Assembly: GCA_011050525.1 (NCBI GenBank)
Contig: DRFO01000002.1
Location: 1-64,000 of the forward strand
Direction: 5' to 3'
Length of the DNA stretch: 64,000 nucleotides
DNA from: Halopseudomonas xinjiangensis
Lineage (GTDB): Bacteria > Pseudomonadota > Gammaproteobacteria > Pseudomonadales > Pseudomonadaceae
The notes under the pieces are model-generated. The model worked only from the letters and a program-made list of their open reading frames with translations, ran no database searches and was not told the origin of the DNA. Of the stretch, positions 25,118 to 34,271 are shown piece after piece. How positions within the stretch are numbered: the first letter of the stretch is position 1; each line of letters starts with the position of its first letter. The position numbers and the translations under genes are program-made.

Positions 25118-25516
25118 TTAGACGGCGCGTTGTCCGTGCTGGGGCAGGTCATCGTTCAACTGCTCCCAGGTGGCTTTATCGTCCAGATACTGATGATAGA
25201 CGTTCTCGCACTCAAAAGGCGTTTCCACGGTTCCAAGGCGCAACCGTCTGATGTTTGGAAGATCATCGCGAGCGCTGTAGAGGGGACTGGCGCAGTTCCC
25301 GCAGAAAACCCGCGCCTTGTGCGGTACGGCACGGAACTCCCTGAGCAAATCGCTGCCCTGGGTGATCCTGAATTTCGCAGCCTCGATGGGGCTAACCGCA
25401 ACGTAGGCAGAACCCTGAGCCTTGCGGCACATGGAACAGTGGCAGATCGATATTTCCAGAATCTGCCCGTCGTACTCATAACGAACCCCACCGCACAAAC
25501 ATCCACCGTGGATCAC
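25118..25516 (-). CDS. GFA-fold (Mss4-like) zinc protein, copy 1
   Basis: A 132-residue GFA/CENP-V family protein. The zinc ligands are visible as CLCGGVRYE, CHCSMCRK and CGNCASPL. The family is named for glutathione-dependent formaldehyde-activating enzyme, but most members have no proven reaction. Its ATG overlaps the VOC gene stop (ATGA), so the two are translationally coupled. One of three GFA genes within 1.8 kb. Confidence 0.85.
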   Translation of the reverse strand: MIHGGCLCGGVRYEYDGQILEISICHCSMCRKAQGSAYVAVSPIEAAKFRITQGSDLLREFRAVPHKARVFCGNCASPLYSARDDLPNIRRLRLGTVETPFECENVYHQYLDDKATWEQLNDDLPQHGQRAV

Positions 25517-25902
25517 TTTTCATCCTCCACGGGAACGGCCAGGTCAGTATCGACACCGACAGCCTCGCCGAACTTGAGCAAGTTGCCATGGGCGTCGTGA
25601 ACGTAGAGCTCCTTCATGCCCCATTCGCGGACCGCCGGCGGCTCGACATACAAACCCTTCGCCTGAAACTCCTCGTAAAGTGCTTGCGTGTCGGTAACGC
25701 GAAGGTAGCAGGAGGTGTTTTCTGCAATGTGCCGCTCGCTGCACAGCCAGAAATGAATCTCCGCTCCGTCCCGTGAGACGATAGCGTAATCATCCTGTTG
25801 CAAGCAGATTTTGAACCCCAGCCGATTGGTATAAAAAGCCAGGGTATCCGCTATGGCTAGCGAGGCGAGAACCGGGACAGTGCTGTGGATGCTTGCGCTC
25901 AT
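25513..25902 (-). CDS. VOC superfamily, bleomycin-resistance-like protein
   Basis: A 129-residue single VOC (glyoxalase/bleomycin resistance/dioxygenase) domain: SLAIADTLAFYTNRLGF starts the first beta-alpha-beta unit, and HFWLC and KELYVHDAHGNLLKFGE give possible metal or ligand residues. Similar proteins bind glycopeptides without metal. The stop overlaps the next GFA gene. The link with GFA proteins, some of which use thiol adducts, suggests a shared small-molecule detoxification pathway (inference). Confidence 0.8.
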   Translation of the reverse strand: MSASIHSTVPVLASLAIADTLAFYTNRLGFKICLQQDDYAIVSRDGAEIHFWLCSERHIAENTSCYLRVTDTQALYEEFQAKGLYVEPPAVREWGMKELYVHDAHGNLLKFGEAVGVDTDLAVPVEDEK

Positions 25903-25926
25903 AATAGAAAACCTGCTTGCTTGGGG

Positions 25927-26394
25927 CTAGATAGCGTTTTTTGAAACCTCATGGCCTGGCTCGACGGTAGTTTCACGAACCTTCGACTCGGTACCAGGCC
26001 ACCCCTCATATTGCGGTAACGAGTCGGTGATGGTGTGCCAGCTTGCCTTGGAGCCGGTAAAAATATGGGCTAATGGCTCTCCCTTCTTGACGCCTTCAAG
26101 CCCTCCAAGCGGAACACCCAGAACGTTAGGCCGGTCTTTATAGGTGCTGATCAACGGCGAGCCGCAGGTTCTGCAAAAGTATTTGGTGACGTTCTCCGAC
26201 GACGCGAAGGTGGACAGGTTCTGTTCACCACTCAGCCAACTGAACTGCGAGACATCGACAGAGGTTCGGGTGCGGAAGGCAGCCCCGTGCCACCTTCGGC
26301 ACTTGGAGCAATGGCAATTGAAAATCGGCCCCAGGTCCCCCTCGATTTTGTAAGAGACGGCTTCACATAAACACTTCCCTGAAATATGGCTCAT
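25927..26394 (-). CDS. GFA-fold (Mss4-like) zinc protein, copy 2
   Basis: A 155-residue GFA family protein with CLCEAVSYK, CHCSKCRRWHG and CRTCGSPL zinc motifs. It is longer at the C-terminus than its neighbours (residues about 130-155 are extra and charged). The start is 52 bases after the stop of copy 3 and its stop is 24 bases before the VOC gene, consistent with one transcript. Confidence 0.85.
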   Translation of the reverse strand: MSHISGKCLCEAVSYKIEGDLGPIFNCHCSKCRRWHGAAFRTRTSVDVSQFSWLSGEQNLSTFASSENVTKYFCRTCGSPLISTYKDRPNVLGVPLGGLEGVKKGEPLAHIFTGSKASWHTITDSLPQYEGWPGTESKVRETTVEPGHEVSKNAI

Positions 26395-26446
26395 TTGATC
26401 CTCGTATGTGTCACGTCTTTATCGGAGGTGATGGTCCGCCGCCTCG

Positions 26447-26848
26447 TTAGCTGTCGGGCCCGGCATCCAGAAACTGCGGCAAGCCATCGTCCAATTTCAG
26501 CCAATCAACCTTGCTTGCGGTCCAGATATGATATTGGGGCTTTATCAGGGAGCTGTCATCCAGCGAATTCAAGGTGACGTCGAGGGAATTCAAGGTATCG
26601 CGTGAGCGAAATGCGATCTGAGTGCCGCATGCAGGGCAATACTCTCTTTGAGCATGCCTGCTGGAATGGAAAATGGACGGCGCTCCTTCGGTGTATTCAA
26701 AATGCTCGGTGGATACCGTCATCCATGCCATCACCGGAGCGCCACTGGACCTCTGGCATAGCCTGCAATGGCAAAGCCCTGCGCTTGCAGGTTCTGAGCC
26801 CACAACATATCGAAGTTTTCCACATAAACACCCGCCCTGCATTTTCAT
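26447..26848 (-). CDS. GFA-fold (Mss4-like) zinc protein, copy 3
   Basis: A 133-residue GFA family protein with CLCGKLRY, CHCRLCQRSSG and CPACGTQ motifs. ATG 26848 follows TTGAGGACCC, a good ribosome site; an in-frame TTG at 26863 is less likely. It begins 11 bases after the metallophosphoesterase stop, so the whole minus-strand set 27363-25118 can be one operon. Confidence 0.85.
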   Translation of the reverse strand: MKMQGGCLCGKLRYVVGSEPASAGLCHCRLCQRSSGAPVMAWMTVSTEHFEYTEGAPSIFHSSRHAQREYCPACGTQIAFRSRDTLNSLDVTLNSLDDSSLIKPQYHIWTASKVDWLKLDDGLPQFLDAGPDS

Positions 26849-26859
26849 AGGGTCCTCAA

Positions 26860-27363
26860 TCAAGTGGCTGATGTTTTCCGGTTGGAGGGCTTGGCGCTGG
26901 CACCGACATCAAGCTCGACCAATCGAGCCGACACGGAATCTCCGTCGATGGATAGCTCTGCAACAGCGACTGGCAGCTTGAACCGTCGCGGCCCGGCGCT
27001 GCCTGGATTCACATAAAGCACACCGTCGTTTTCTGTAATCGAGGGTTTGTGTGAATGACCGGACACCACAACCCTCGCTGCAACGGAACCCGACTCGATA
27101 TTCATCTCGGCCAGATCATGAATGACGCAGATATGCACTTGCTCGAACTGGATCAGTTCGGTTTCGGACAGCTTGTCAGCCCAGTCGCCCTGGTCATTGT
27201 TGCCGCGAACAGCGGTTACAGGCGCCAGTTGAGCAAGCTCCTCCAGGATGCTCTCGTCCATGATGTCGCCAGCATGGATGATGTGATCACACCCCTTCAG
27301 GAACGCTTTGGCCTCTGGCCGCAGCAGGCCGTGCGTGTCAGAAATAAGCCCGACTCGAAGCAT
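26860..27363 (-). CDS. YfcE/MJ0936-type metallophosphoesterase
   Basis: A 167-residue calcineurin-like phosphodiesterase with all family motifs: SDTHG (Asp9, His11), HAGDI (Asp33), GNND (54-57), SGHSHKPS and NPGSAGPRR. It should bind two metal ions and cleave phosphodiester bonds. I chose ATG 27363 (ribosome site AGAGGACAAC, start MLRVGLISDTHG); the frame extends 77 codons upstream but that part is not protein-like. Likely first gene of the GFA/VOC operon. Confidence 0.85.
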   Translation of the reverse strand: MLRVGLISDTHGLLRPEAKAFLKGCDHIIHAGDIMDESILEELAQLAPVTAVRGNNDQGDWADKLSETELIQFEQVHICVIHDLAEMNIESGSVAARVVVSGHSHKPSITENDGVLYVNPGSAGPRRFKLPVAVAELSIDGDSVSARLVELDVGASAKPSNRKTSAT

Positions 27364-27678
27364 GCGTTGTCCTCTGCTGGTAGCTATAGGCGTAACACCA
27401 AACTGTGGGGCTAAAGATAGGCCAGTCGTGGACCGGAAAGCAATCCGGATAACACCCGCGGCAAGACCAAACAGCGGCGATAACGCTTGGATACGCTGCC
27501 TTTGTATGTGGACGCCTGACGTTGGAACGTTGAAAGCAAGCGGTACGGGTTGAATAAGCATCCGTGCGGTTGAGGGTAGGGTACTACTCGGCAATTACGC
27601 TAAGCGAGATGATGGACCACGTATCGTGGCGCACCAAGGGCCGAGGATACGCGGCGGTATCCTGCGGCCCCGGTTTGT
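27364..27678. other. Intergenic region between metallophosphoesterase and rimO
   Basis: The right part holds the rimO-proximal hairpin listed separately. The left part should contain the minus-strand promoter of the metallophosphoesterase operon (a TATAGC hexamer near 27383-27388 on the minus strand is one candidate). A small CCGGA/TCCGG hairpin lies at 27431-27446. No gene, tRNA or repeat array was found. Confidence 0.4.
27639..27669 (-). terminator. Strong hairpin after rimO
   Basis: GGCCG-AGGATAC pairs with GTATCCT-CGGCC (one bulged base) around a six-base loop, ten bases beyond the rimO stop on the minus strand. There is no T run, but length and position fit rimO termination or 3'-end protection. 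Confidence 0.55.
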
Positions 27679-28995
27679 TTAGACCAGCTCGGCCCAAAGG
27701 TCATACTCGTCAGCATCGGTCACCCGAACGCTGATCACGTCCCCGGCATTCAGCTCTTCATCGGTGTCGATATAAACCGCGCCGTCAATTTCAGGGGCAT
27801 CGGCCATTGAGCGGGCGATCGGGCCCTGATCGTCGACTTCATCAATTACGACCTGGATGATCCGGCCGACCTTCTGCTGCAGACGTGCAGTACTGATCGC
27901 CTGCTGATGGGCCATGAATCGTTCCCAGCGCTCCTCTTTTACTTCTTCGGGCACAGAATCGCTCAGCTGGTTGGCTGGAGCGCCTTCCACAGCCGAGTAT
28001 TTAAAGCAACCGACGCGGTCGAGCTGGGCTTCGGTGAGCCAGTCGAGCAAGTATTGAAAGTCTTCTTCCGTCTCGCCAGGAAAACCCACGATGAACGTCG
28101 AGCGAATGGTCAGCTCCGGGCAAATCTCGCGCCAGTTCTTGATGCGCGCCAGCGTCTTGTCTTCAAAAGCCGGGCGCTTCATGGCCTTGAGTATCCTGGG
28201 GCTGGCGTGCTGAAAGGGAATATCCAGATACGGCAGGATTTTTCCGGCGGCCATCAGCGGGATCAGTTCGTCGACGTGGGGGTAGGGATATACGTAATGC
28301 AGGCGAACCCATATACCCAGCTCGCTAAGGGCCTCGCACATTTCCGTCATGCGGGATTTGACCGGACGGCCGTTCCAGAAACCTGTGCGATATTTGATAT
28401 CCACGCCATAGGCGCTGGTGTCCTGGGAAATGACCAGCAGTTCTTTCACCCCAGCCTTGGCGAGCCGCTCGGCTTCGCCGAGTACATCGCCAATTGGGCG
28501 GCTAACCAGCTTGCCACGCATGCTCGGAATGATGCAGAAGCTGCAGCTGTGGTTGCAGCCTTCGGAAATCTTCAGGTACGCATAGTGGCGCGGTGTCAGC
28601 TTGATGCCCTGCGGCGGGACCAGATCAATCAGCGGATTGTGGTCGGCTCTTGGCGGAGCCGCATCGTGTACGGCATTCACTACCTGCTCGTATTGCTGGG
28701 GCCCGGTCACCGCTAGAACGCTAGGGTGCACATCGCGGATGGCGCTTTCCTCCACGCCCATGCAGCCGGTGACGATCACCTTGCCATTCTCGGCAAGGGC
28801 CTCGCCAATCGCTTCCAGAGATTCCGCCTTCGCGCTGTCAATGAAGCCGCAGGTGTTGACCACCACTACATCGGCGTCCTGATAGGTAGGAACGACTTGA
28901 TAACCTTCGGTGCGCAGTTGGGTCAGGATGCGTTCAGAATCGACGAGAGCCTTTGGGCAGCCGAGACTGACGAACCCGACTTTAGGAGCGGACAT
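27679..28995 (-). CDS. rimO: Ribosomal protein S12 methylthiotransferase RimO
   Basis: A 438-residue radical SAM methylthiotransferase that modifies Asp88 of ribosomal protein S12. It has the N-terminal MTTase domain with Cys13, Cys49 and Cys78 for the auxiliary cluster, the radical SAM motif CNHSCSFC (Cys147, 151, 154), and the C-terminal TRAM domain (from about residue 370). Length and start ([21 protein letters not shown]) are normal. Single-gene unit between two terminator-like structures. Confidence 0.93.
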   Translation of the reverse strand: MSAPKVGFVSLGCPKALVDSERILTQLRTEGYQVVPTYQDADVVVVNTCGFIDSAKAESLEAIGEALAENGKVIVTGCMGVEESAIRDVHPSVLAVTGPQQYEQVVNAVHDAAPPRADHNPLIDLVPPQGIKLTPRHYAYLKISEGCNHSCSFCIIPSMRGKLVSRPIGDVLGEAERLAKAGVKELLVISQDTSAYGVDIKYRTGFWNGRPVKSRMTEMCEALSELGIWVRLHYVYPYPHVDELIPLMAAGKILPYLDIPFQHASPRILKAMKRPAFEDKTLARIKNWREICPELTIRSTFIVGFPGETEEDFQYLLDWLTEAQLDRVGCFKYSAVEGAPANQLSDSVPEEVKEERWERFMAHQQAISTARLQQKVGRIIQVVIDEVDDQGPIARSMADAPEIDGAVYIDTDEELNAGDVISVRVTDADEYDLWAELV

Positions 28996-29146
28996 GGAAA
29001 CCTCGTAAAAGACGCGGCAGGGTTGCCGGCGTTAAAGACGGCGTATTCTAGCGGCGGCCTTGCTTGCTGACCAGTCTTTGCCAAGCCGTTCGTCCTGAAG
29101 TATCAAATGGCTATCATGGGGCGCGCAGGCGAGGCGAATTCGCTGC

Positions 29147-29191
29147 AAAAAAAAGGCCTCGCCCCGTTTGCTGTGAAACGGGGCGAGGCCT
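29147..29191 (-). terminator. Rho-independent terminator of acnB
   Basis: On the minus strand a 16-pair stem (AGGCCTCGCCCCGTTT with its perfect complement, 29154-29191) with a six-base loop is followed by a run of eight T's. Textbook intrinsic terminator 18 bases after the acnB stop. Confidence 0.92.
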
Positions 29192-29208
29192 GGGTCTTGC
29201 AGTAACGC

Positions 29209-31803
29209 TTAGAGCTGAGCGACCGGAATCGACGCAGCGGCTTTCTGGTACGACTCGATTTCGTTGAAGTTCATGTAGCGATAGATATCGCCAGCCATGC
29301 TGTTGATTTCAGCAGCGTAGCCCATGTATTCCTCAACGGTCGGCAGGCGACCCAGAATGGATGCAACGGAAGCCAGTTCGGCGGAGGCCAGGTACACGTC
29401 AGCACCATCACCCAGGCGGTTCGGGAAGTTCCGCGTGGAGGTGGAGACAACGGTGGACTTGGCAGCAACGCGAGCCTGGTTGCCCATGCACAGCGAGCAG
29501 CCCGGCATTTCCATGCGCGCGCCAGCCTTGCCGTAAATGCCGTAGTAACCTTCTTCGGTCAGTTGGAAGGCATCCATTTTGGTTGGCGGAGCCAGCCACA
29601 GGCGAGTGGGCAGGGCGCCCTTGTTCTTCTCCAGTAGCTTGCCGGCGGCGCGGAAGTGACCGATATTGGTCATGCAGGAACCGATGAAGACTTCATCAAT
29701 CTTGCTGCCAGCGACCTGCGACAGCAGGCGTGCATCGTCCGGATCATTCGGCGCGCAGAGAACCGGCTCGGTAACTTCGGACAGATCGATTTCGATCACA
29801 GCTGCGTATTCGGCGTCGGGATCGGCCTGCATCAGTTTCGGATTGGCCAGCCACTCTTCCATTGCCTGGGCGCGACGCTCAAGGGTACGTGGATCCTGGT
29901 AGCCATCGGAAATCATCCAGCGCAGCAGGACGATGTTCGACTTCAAGTACTCGGCAATCGACTCTTCACTCAGCTTGATGGTACAGCCGGCTGCGGAGCG
30001 CTCGGCCGAGGCGTCGGACAACTCGAATGCCTGTTCGGCGGTCAGGTTGTCGAGACCTTCGATCTCGAGAATCCGGCCGGAGAAGATGTTCTTCTTGCCT
30101 TTCTTCTCGACGGTCAGGTGACCTTCCTGGATAGCGTAGTAGGGGATCGCGTGCACCAGGTCGCGCAGGGTGATACCAGGTTGCATCTGGCCTTTGAAGC
30201 GCACCAGAACCGATTCCGGCATGTCCAGCGGCATCACACCGGTGGCTGCGGCGAAGGCTACCAGGCCGGAACCGGCCGGGAAGGAAATGCCCATCGGGAA
30301 ACGGGTGTGTGAATCGCCACCGGTGCCGACTGTGTCAGGCAACAGCATGCGGTTCAGCCAGCTGTGAATGATGCCATCACCAGGACGCAACGCGACGCCA
30401 CCACGGTTGTGGATGAAATCCGGCAGCGTGTGGTGAGTGTTCACGTCGATTGGCTTGGGATAAGCGGCAGTGTGACAGAAGGACTGCATCACCAGATCGG
30501 CGGAGAAGCCCAGGCAAGCCAGGTCCTTCAGCTCGTCGCGGGTCATTGGGCCAGTGGTATCCTGGGAGCCGACGGTAGTCATCTTCGGTTCGCAATAGGT
30601 ACCGGGACGAACGCCCTCGAGACCGCAGGCCTTGCCGACCATCTTCTGCGCCAGGGTGAAGCCCTTTGTGCTGGCAGCCGGTACGTCCGGTTTGCGGAAC
30701 AGCTCGGAGTGGGGCAGGCCCAGCTCGACACGGGCCTTGTCAGTCAGGCCGCGACCGATGATCAGCGGAATACGGCCACCGGCGCGAACTTCGTCCAGCA
30801 ATACCTGAGTCTTCAGCTCAAAGGTAGTGATGACTTCATCGGTACCGTGCTTGCAGACTTTACCCTCGTAGACGTAAACGTCGATCACGTCACCGGTGTT
30901 GATGTCGTTGACATCGAATTCGATTGGCAGAGCGCCAGCATCTTCCATGGTGTTGTAGAAGATGGGAGCGATCTTGTTACCGAAGCAGAAGCCGCCAGCG
31001 CGCTTGTTCGGTACATAGGGAACGTCATCGCCGAAGAACCACAACACCGAGTTGGTGGCAGACTTGCGTGACGAGCCGGTACCAACCACGTCGCCCACAT
31101 AGGCAACCGGGAAACCCTTGGACTTGACTTCCTCGATCATGGTCAGCGGACCGATGGTGCCTGGTTCGTCGGGCACGATACCGTCGCGAGCCATTTTCAG
31201 CATGGCCAGAGCGTGCAGCGGGATGTCTGGGCGCGACCAGGCGTCAGGCGCTGGGGACAGGTCATCGGTATTGGTTTCGCCGGGTACCTTGAAGACACTC
31301 AGGCTGATCTTTTCGGCTACGGCAGGACGGTTGGTAAACCACTCGCCTTCAGCCCAGGATTGCATGACGCCCTTGGCGTGCTCGTTGCCGTTCTTGGCGC
31401 GATCAGCCACGTCGTGGAACGCATCGAACATCAACAGGGTGTGCTTGAGTTCCTTGGCAGCGGCAGCAGCCAGCTCTTCGTTGTCCAGCAGCTCGACCAT
31501 GGTGACAATGTTATAGCCACCCTGCATGGTGCCGAGCAGTTCGACAGCGCGCAGTTTGGTCAGCAGCGGGGACGTGACTTCGCCTTTGGCAACGGCAGAC
31601 AAAAAGCCGGCCTTTACATAGGCGGCTTCGTCCACTCCCGGGGGGATGCGGTTGGTGAACAGGTCGAGCAGGAACTCTTCTTCGCCAGCCGGTGGATTTT
31701 TCAGCAGATCAACCAGACCGGCAGTTTGTTCGGCATTAAGCGGCTGGGGCACGATGCCCTGGGCGGCGCGCTCTGCAACGTGTTTGCGATAGGCTTCAAG
31801 CAC
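29209..31803 (-). CDS. acnB: Bifunctional aconitase B / 2-methylisocitrate dehydratase
   Basis: An 864-residue AcnB, the main TCA-cycle aconitase. The start reads [22 protein letters not shown] with a GTG codon at 31803 and a GAGGGTAA ribosome site, as in other pseudomonads. It has the N-terminal HEAT-like domain, the swivel domain, and the cluster cysteines in [10 protein letters not shown] and GCSLCMGN near the C-terminus (about residue 766-769). Flanked by a strong terminator and a leader with a perfect hairpin. Confidence 0.95.
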   Translation of the reverse strand: MLEAYRKHVAERAAQGIVPQPLNAEQTAGLVDLLKNPPAGEEEFLLDLFTNRIPPGVDEAAYVKAGFLSAVAKGEVTSPLLTKLRAVELLGTMQGGYNIVTMVELLDNEELAAAAAKELKHTLLMFDAFHDVADRAKNGNEHAKGVMQSWAEGEWFTNRPAVAEKISLSVFKVPGETNTDDLSPAPDAWSRPDIPLHALAMLKMARDGIVPDEPGTIGPLTMIEEVKSKGFPVAYVGDVVGTGSSRKSATNSVLWFFGDDVPYVPNKRAGGFCFGNKIAPIFYNTMEDAGALPIEFDVNDINTGDVIDVYVYEGKVCKHGTDEVITTFELKTQVLLDEVRAGGRIPLIIGRGLTDKARVELGLPHSELFRKPDVPAASTKGFTLAQKMVGKACGLEGVRPGTYCEPKMTTVGSQDTTGPMTRDELKDLACLGFSADLVMQSFCHTAAYPKPIDVNTHHTLPDFIHNRGGVALRPGDGIIHSWLNRMLLPDTVGTGGDSHTRFPMGISFPAGSGLVAFAAATGVMPLDMPESVLVRFKGQMQPGITLRDLVHAIPYYAIQEGHLTVEKKGKKNIFSGRILEIEGLDNLTAEQAFELSDASAERSAAGCTIKLSEESIAEYLKSNIVLLRWMISDGYQDPRTLERRAQAMEEWLANPKLMQADPDAEYAAVIEIDLSEVTEPVLCAPNDPDDARLLSQVAGSKIDEVFIGSCMTNIGHFRAAGKLLEKNKGALPTRLWLAPPTKMDAFQLTEEGYYGIYGKAGARMEMPGCSLCMGNQARVAAKSTVVSTSTRNFPNRLGDGADVYLASAELASVASILGRLPTVEEYMGYAAEINSMAGDIYRYMNFNEIESYQKAAASIPVAQL

Positions 31804-32223
31804 AGTAATTTACCCTCATCAGTCTGTTCCGTTTGTAACGGAACGGTCATCCTCACGGACCATGACGCCGGATATGAGGTTGGGTGCAAGCGCAAGCCCG
31901 ATCTGGTGGGGGCAACCTGGTAACTGGGGGGCAGATACAAATGGGTTGCGGGCAAACGCCTGTCACACTCCCTAACGGCGCGCCGATTCTACAGTAAGCG
32001 CCAGGCAAAGTTAAGCTGCACCGCTCTTTGATGCTGTTTGAGACACTCTATGCAGGTCCTGCCGGACAAGGATCTCGCACTTTTGCGATTGAACTGATGC
32101 CGCTCAGCGGTGTCTTGGTAAATAGTGTGATTGTCGCGCCACCCTGATCGTGTCTCGCACTGCGGCTTAAGATCTTCTGTTCAGGATTTTCAGCTTTTCG
32201 TTATATAAAAAAGGAGTGTCACC
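31804..32223. other. acnB leader and divergent promoter region
   Basis: A 420-base gap between acnB (minus) and the small lipoprotein gene (plus). A perfect hairpin, GTTCCGTT-TGT-AACGGAAC, at 31826-31844 lies about 23 bases before the acnB start and would be in its 5' leader; it could be a protein-binding palindrome or an RNA element. A pyrimidine-poor tract and a strong AAAAAAGGAG ribosome site lie just before 32224. No further gene was found. Confidence 0.45.
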
Positions 32224-32466
32224 ATGAAGAATACCCAAAAATGGACCCTCGCCGGCGCGTTGCTGGTCGCTACAATAGGTTTGACCGCTTGCGACGTCGA
32301 GCAGACTGAAGAAGCCAGCATGCCCGATGTTGACGTAAGCGCAGAAGGCGGCAACATGCCTGAATACGATGTGGATGCTGCTGACGTAGATGTTGGCACC
32401 AGAGAGAAAACTGTCACCGTTCCGGATGTGGATGTGGACATGCCGGAAGATCAAGACGAGCGTTAA
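32224..32466 (+). CDS. Small acidic lipoprotein with PDVDV repeats
   Basis: An 80-residue lipoprotein: a signal peptide ends with lipobox LTAC (Cys23), then a 57-residue tail with about 20 Asp/Glu and the repeated motif PDVDV (34-38, 67-71) and related YDVDAADVDV. Such a disordered acidic tail could bind cations or act as a spacer; the function is unknown, though I recall similar short proteins in pseudomonads. AAAAAAGGAG is a very strong ribosome site, suggesting high expression. Isolated gene followed by a strong hairpin. Confidence 0.7.
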   Translation: MKNTQKWTLAGALLVATIGLTACDVEQTEEASMPDVDVSAEGGNMPEYDVDAADVDVGTREKTVTVPDVDVDMPEDQDER

Positions 32467-32486
32467 TCGGGTAATAGGTTCTGTTC

Positions 32487-32514
32487 CCCGCGCAGCACAC
32501 CAGTGCTGCGCGGG
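32487..32514 (+). terminator. Hairpin after the acidic lipoprotein gene
   Basis: CCCGCGCAGCAC-ACCA-GTGCTGCGCGGG: a perfect 12-pair stem with a four-base loop 20 bases after the stop. No T run follows, so it may terminate weakly or protect the mRNA end. Confidence 0.65.
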
Positions 32515-32578
32515 ACGCGCTGAGGCCCATGTGTAGGCTGTTCCTGGCGCGTTTCCGTCTGGCATCAATTGCCGTGAA

Positions 32579-33439
32579 CTACTTTTCCAGCATCTCTTCA
32601 AGATGCGCCAGCATATCATCCGGTTTAAGTACCAACACGTCGCTTCGCAACTGATCGAGCACGACTTCAGCGGTGTTTCCGATCAAGGCGCCTGATATTC
32701 CCTTGCGGGCCACGGTGCCTATGACGGTTAACGAAGCGCCTATCTGTTTGGCAACTTTTGGTATAAGCACATCGGCAGGTCCTTCTTCGATATGCAGTTG
32801 GTCCGCGCGTAACCCGTAGCGCGAGACATAGATGTCGGCCTCCTGAACGTAGCTGGCCGCAATATTCTGGCTGAGCTGGTACACCGGGTTGCCAGCCGAT
32901 AGCATAGGTGCTGGATGGGCGCTGACCACATGCAACTGTCCGTTGATCATCTCGGCGATTTCCGCTGCATGACGAACGATAGCGCCATGCAGCACATGGT
33001 GCTGATCATCATGATTGCCCACATCAACAGCGGCGAGTACCGAGCCGCGCATCCAGGGCTCAGCCGTCTTTACCATCAATACCGGGGCAGGGCAGTAGCG
33101 CAGCAGCTTCCAGTCATCGGGTGTCAGTAGCGCTTTTCTGAGAACGCTATCAGGCAGATGTTGTTTCACTACCAGGCCACATTCTTCGTGCCGCTGGATC
33201 TTGACGATGGTATCCGTGACGTTGCTCTGCCAGGTTTGCGTAGAGCTTGCGTTTAGCCCTTCCGCTTCTAGCCCAGCGCATAGCCGCTCCAGAAGCTGAG
33301 TGTGATCCTGGCGGTTTTCACAGACAAGTAAATGCAACTCCGCCTCGGTGATACCCGCTATCAGCTGAGCGCGTTCAAGGGCCAACTGCTCTTTTTGCGA
33401 CGGATCGATAATGACTAGAATACGCTTGATGGCTTGCAT
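32579..33439 (-). CDS. Tandem-domain universal stress protein (UspE-like)
   Basis: A 286-residue protein with two Usp domains, about 1-140 and 150-286. The second half keeps the nucleotide-binding type motif GTVARKGISGALIGNTAEVVL, i.e. G-x2-G-x9-G-like spacing; the first half opens with RILVIIDPSQKEQLALERA. Length and order resemble E. coli UspE. Probably a stress or energy-limitation response protein. It is divergent from miaE. Confidence 0.82.
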   Translation of the reverse strand: MQAIKRILVIIDPSQKEQLALERAQLIAGITEAELHLLVCENRQDHTQLLERLCAGLEAEGLNASSTQTWQSNVTDTIVKIQRHEECGLVVKQHLPDSVLRKALLTPDDWKLLRYCPAPVLMVKTAEPWMRGSVLAAVDVGNHDDQHHVLHGAIVRHAAEIAEMINGQLHVVSAHPAPMLSAGNPVYQLSQNIAASYVQEADIYVSRYGLRADQLHIEEGPADVLIPKVAKQIGASLTVIGTVARKGISGALIGNTAEVVLDQLRSDVLVLKPDDMLAHLEEMLEK

Positions 33440-33548
33440 GACATGGCCTCTTTACAGAATGCTGTTGCGTTTTAACTCTATGGTTACAATGTAGTCTGTT
33501 TTGCCTCGGTGCGTAGAAGGGCGCTACTGCCAGGGCAGAAAATCCCCG

Positions 33549-33554
33549 TATAAT
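33549..33554 (+). promoter_or_regulatory. Putative -10 element of miaE
   Basis: A perfect TATAAT 39 bases before the miaE start. The matching -35 (around 33526-33531) is poor, so this is a suggestion only. Confidence 0.4.
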
Positions 33555-33592
33555 TAGCGCTTTACAGACGTCTGGCGCGTGAGCGAGTAACC

Positions 33593-34219
33593 ATGAATCT
33601 TCCCCGAGAGCTGTTGGAGTTCCTGCAGTGCTGCACCCCTGAGGCCTGGCTAAACCAGGCGCTTGAACATCCAGATGAGCTGCTGATCGATCACGCTAAC
33701 TGCGAGAAAAAGGCAGCGTCTACTGCGCTGAACCTGATATTCCGTTACACCGACAAGCCTGAGCTGCTGCAAAAAATGTCCCGGCTAGCCAGAGAGGAGT
33801 TGCGGCACTTCGAGCAGGTGACTGCGATGATGGCCAAGCGCGGCATTACCTATCGAGTCTTGTCTGCTAGCCACTATGCGCAACGTCTACGTCAGCATGC
33901 CCGGACAAGCGAGCCTGGTAGACTGGTCGATACCTTGATAATCGGTGCCTTCATTGAGGCTCGCTCCTGCGAGCGGTTCGCTCGGCTTGCCCCCCGTCTG
34001 GATGAAGAGCTGGGCGATTTCTACCGCTCTCTACTCAAATCCGAGGCGCGCCACTATCAGGATTATCTCAGACTGGCAAAGCAGTATGCCGAAACGTCAA
34101 TAGAGGACCGTATTGCGTTCTTTGCCGACGTGGAGGCAAAAGCGATTGCTCAGCCTGACGCGGAGTTTCGTTTCCATAGCGGCGCGGTGTCTGCGTCGGC
34201 TGAATGCCCGGCACTATGA
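33593..34219 (+). CDS. miaE: tRNA-(ms2io6A37) hydroxylase MiaE
   Basis: A 208-residue diiron monooxygenase that hydroxylates the isopentenyl group of ms2i6A37 in tRNAs reading U-starting codons. The four-helix iron ligands appear as EKKAAST, EELRHFEQV, EARSCERF and EARHYQDY. Length and order fit MiaE of Pseudomonas/Salmonella. Start ATG 33593 follows GAGCGAG. The next gene starts 52 bases downstream. Confidence 0.88.
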   Translation: MNLPRELLEFLQCCTPEAWLNQALEHPDELLIDHANCEKKAASTALNLIFRYTDKPELLQKMSRLAREELRHFEQVTAMMAKRGITYRVLSASHYAQRLRQHARTSEPGRLVDTLIIGAFIEARSCERFARLAPRLDEELGDFYRSLLKSEARHYQDYLRLAKQYAETSIEDRIAFFADVEAKAIAQPDAEFRFHSGAVSASAECPAL

Positions 34220-34271
34220 GGTTATACTCAGGCCACCGCTGCCTTGGGCACACGATACAGTTGGGAGGTTT

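Noticed and set aside
27420..27560. attC-like or integron recombination site in the intergenic region
   Set aside because: The GTT-like and AAC-like triplets do not pair into the expected R''/L'' and L'/R' arms.
30364..31071. Plus-strand frame inside acnB
   Set aside because: Antisense to conserved aconitase blocks; no ribosome site or protein-like motif.
32546..32572. Sigma-54 promoter (TGGCA...TTGC) between the lipoprotein and Usp genes
   Set aside because: The GG and GC dinucleotides are ten bases apart instead of twelve, so it does not fit the -24/-12 rule.
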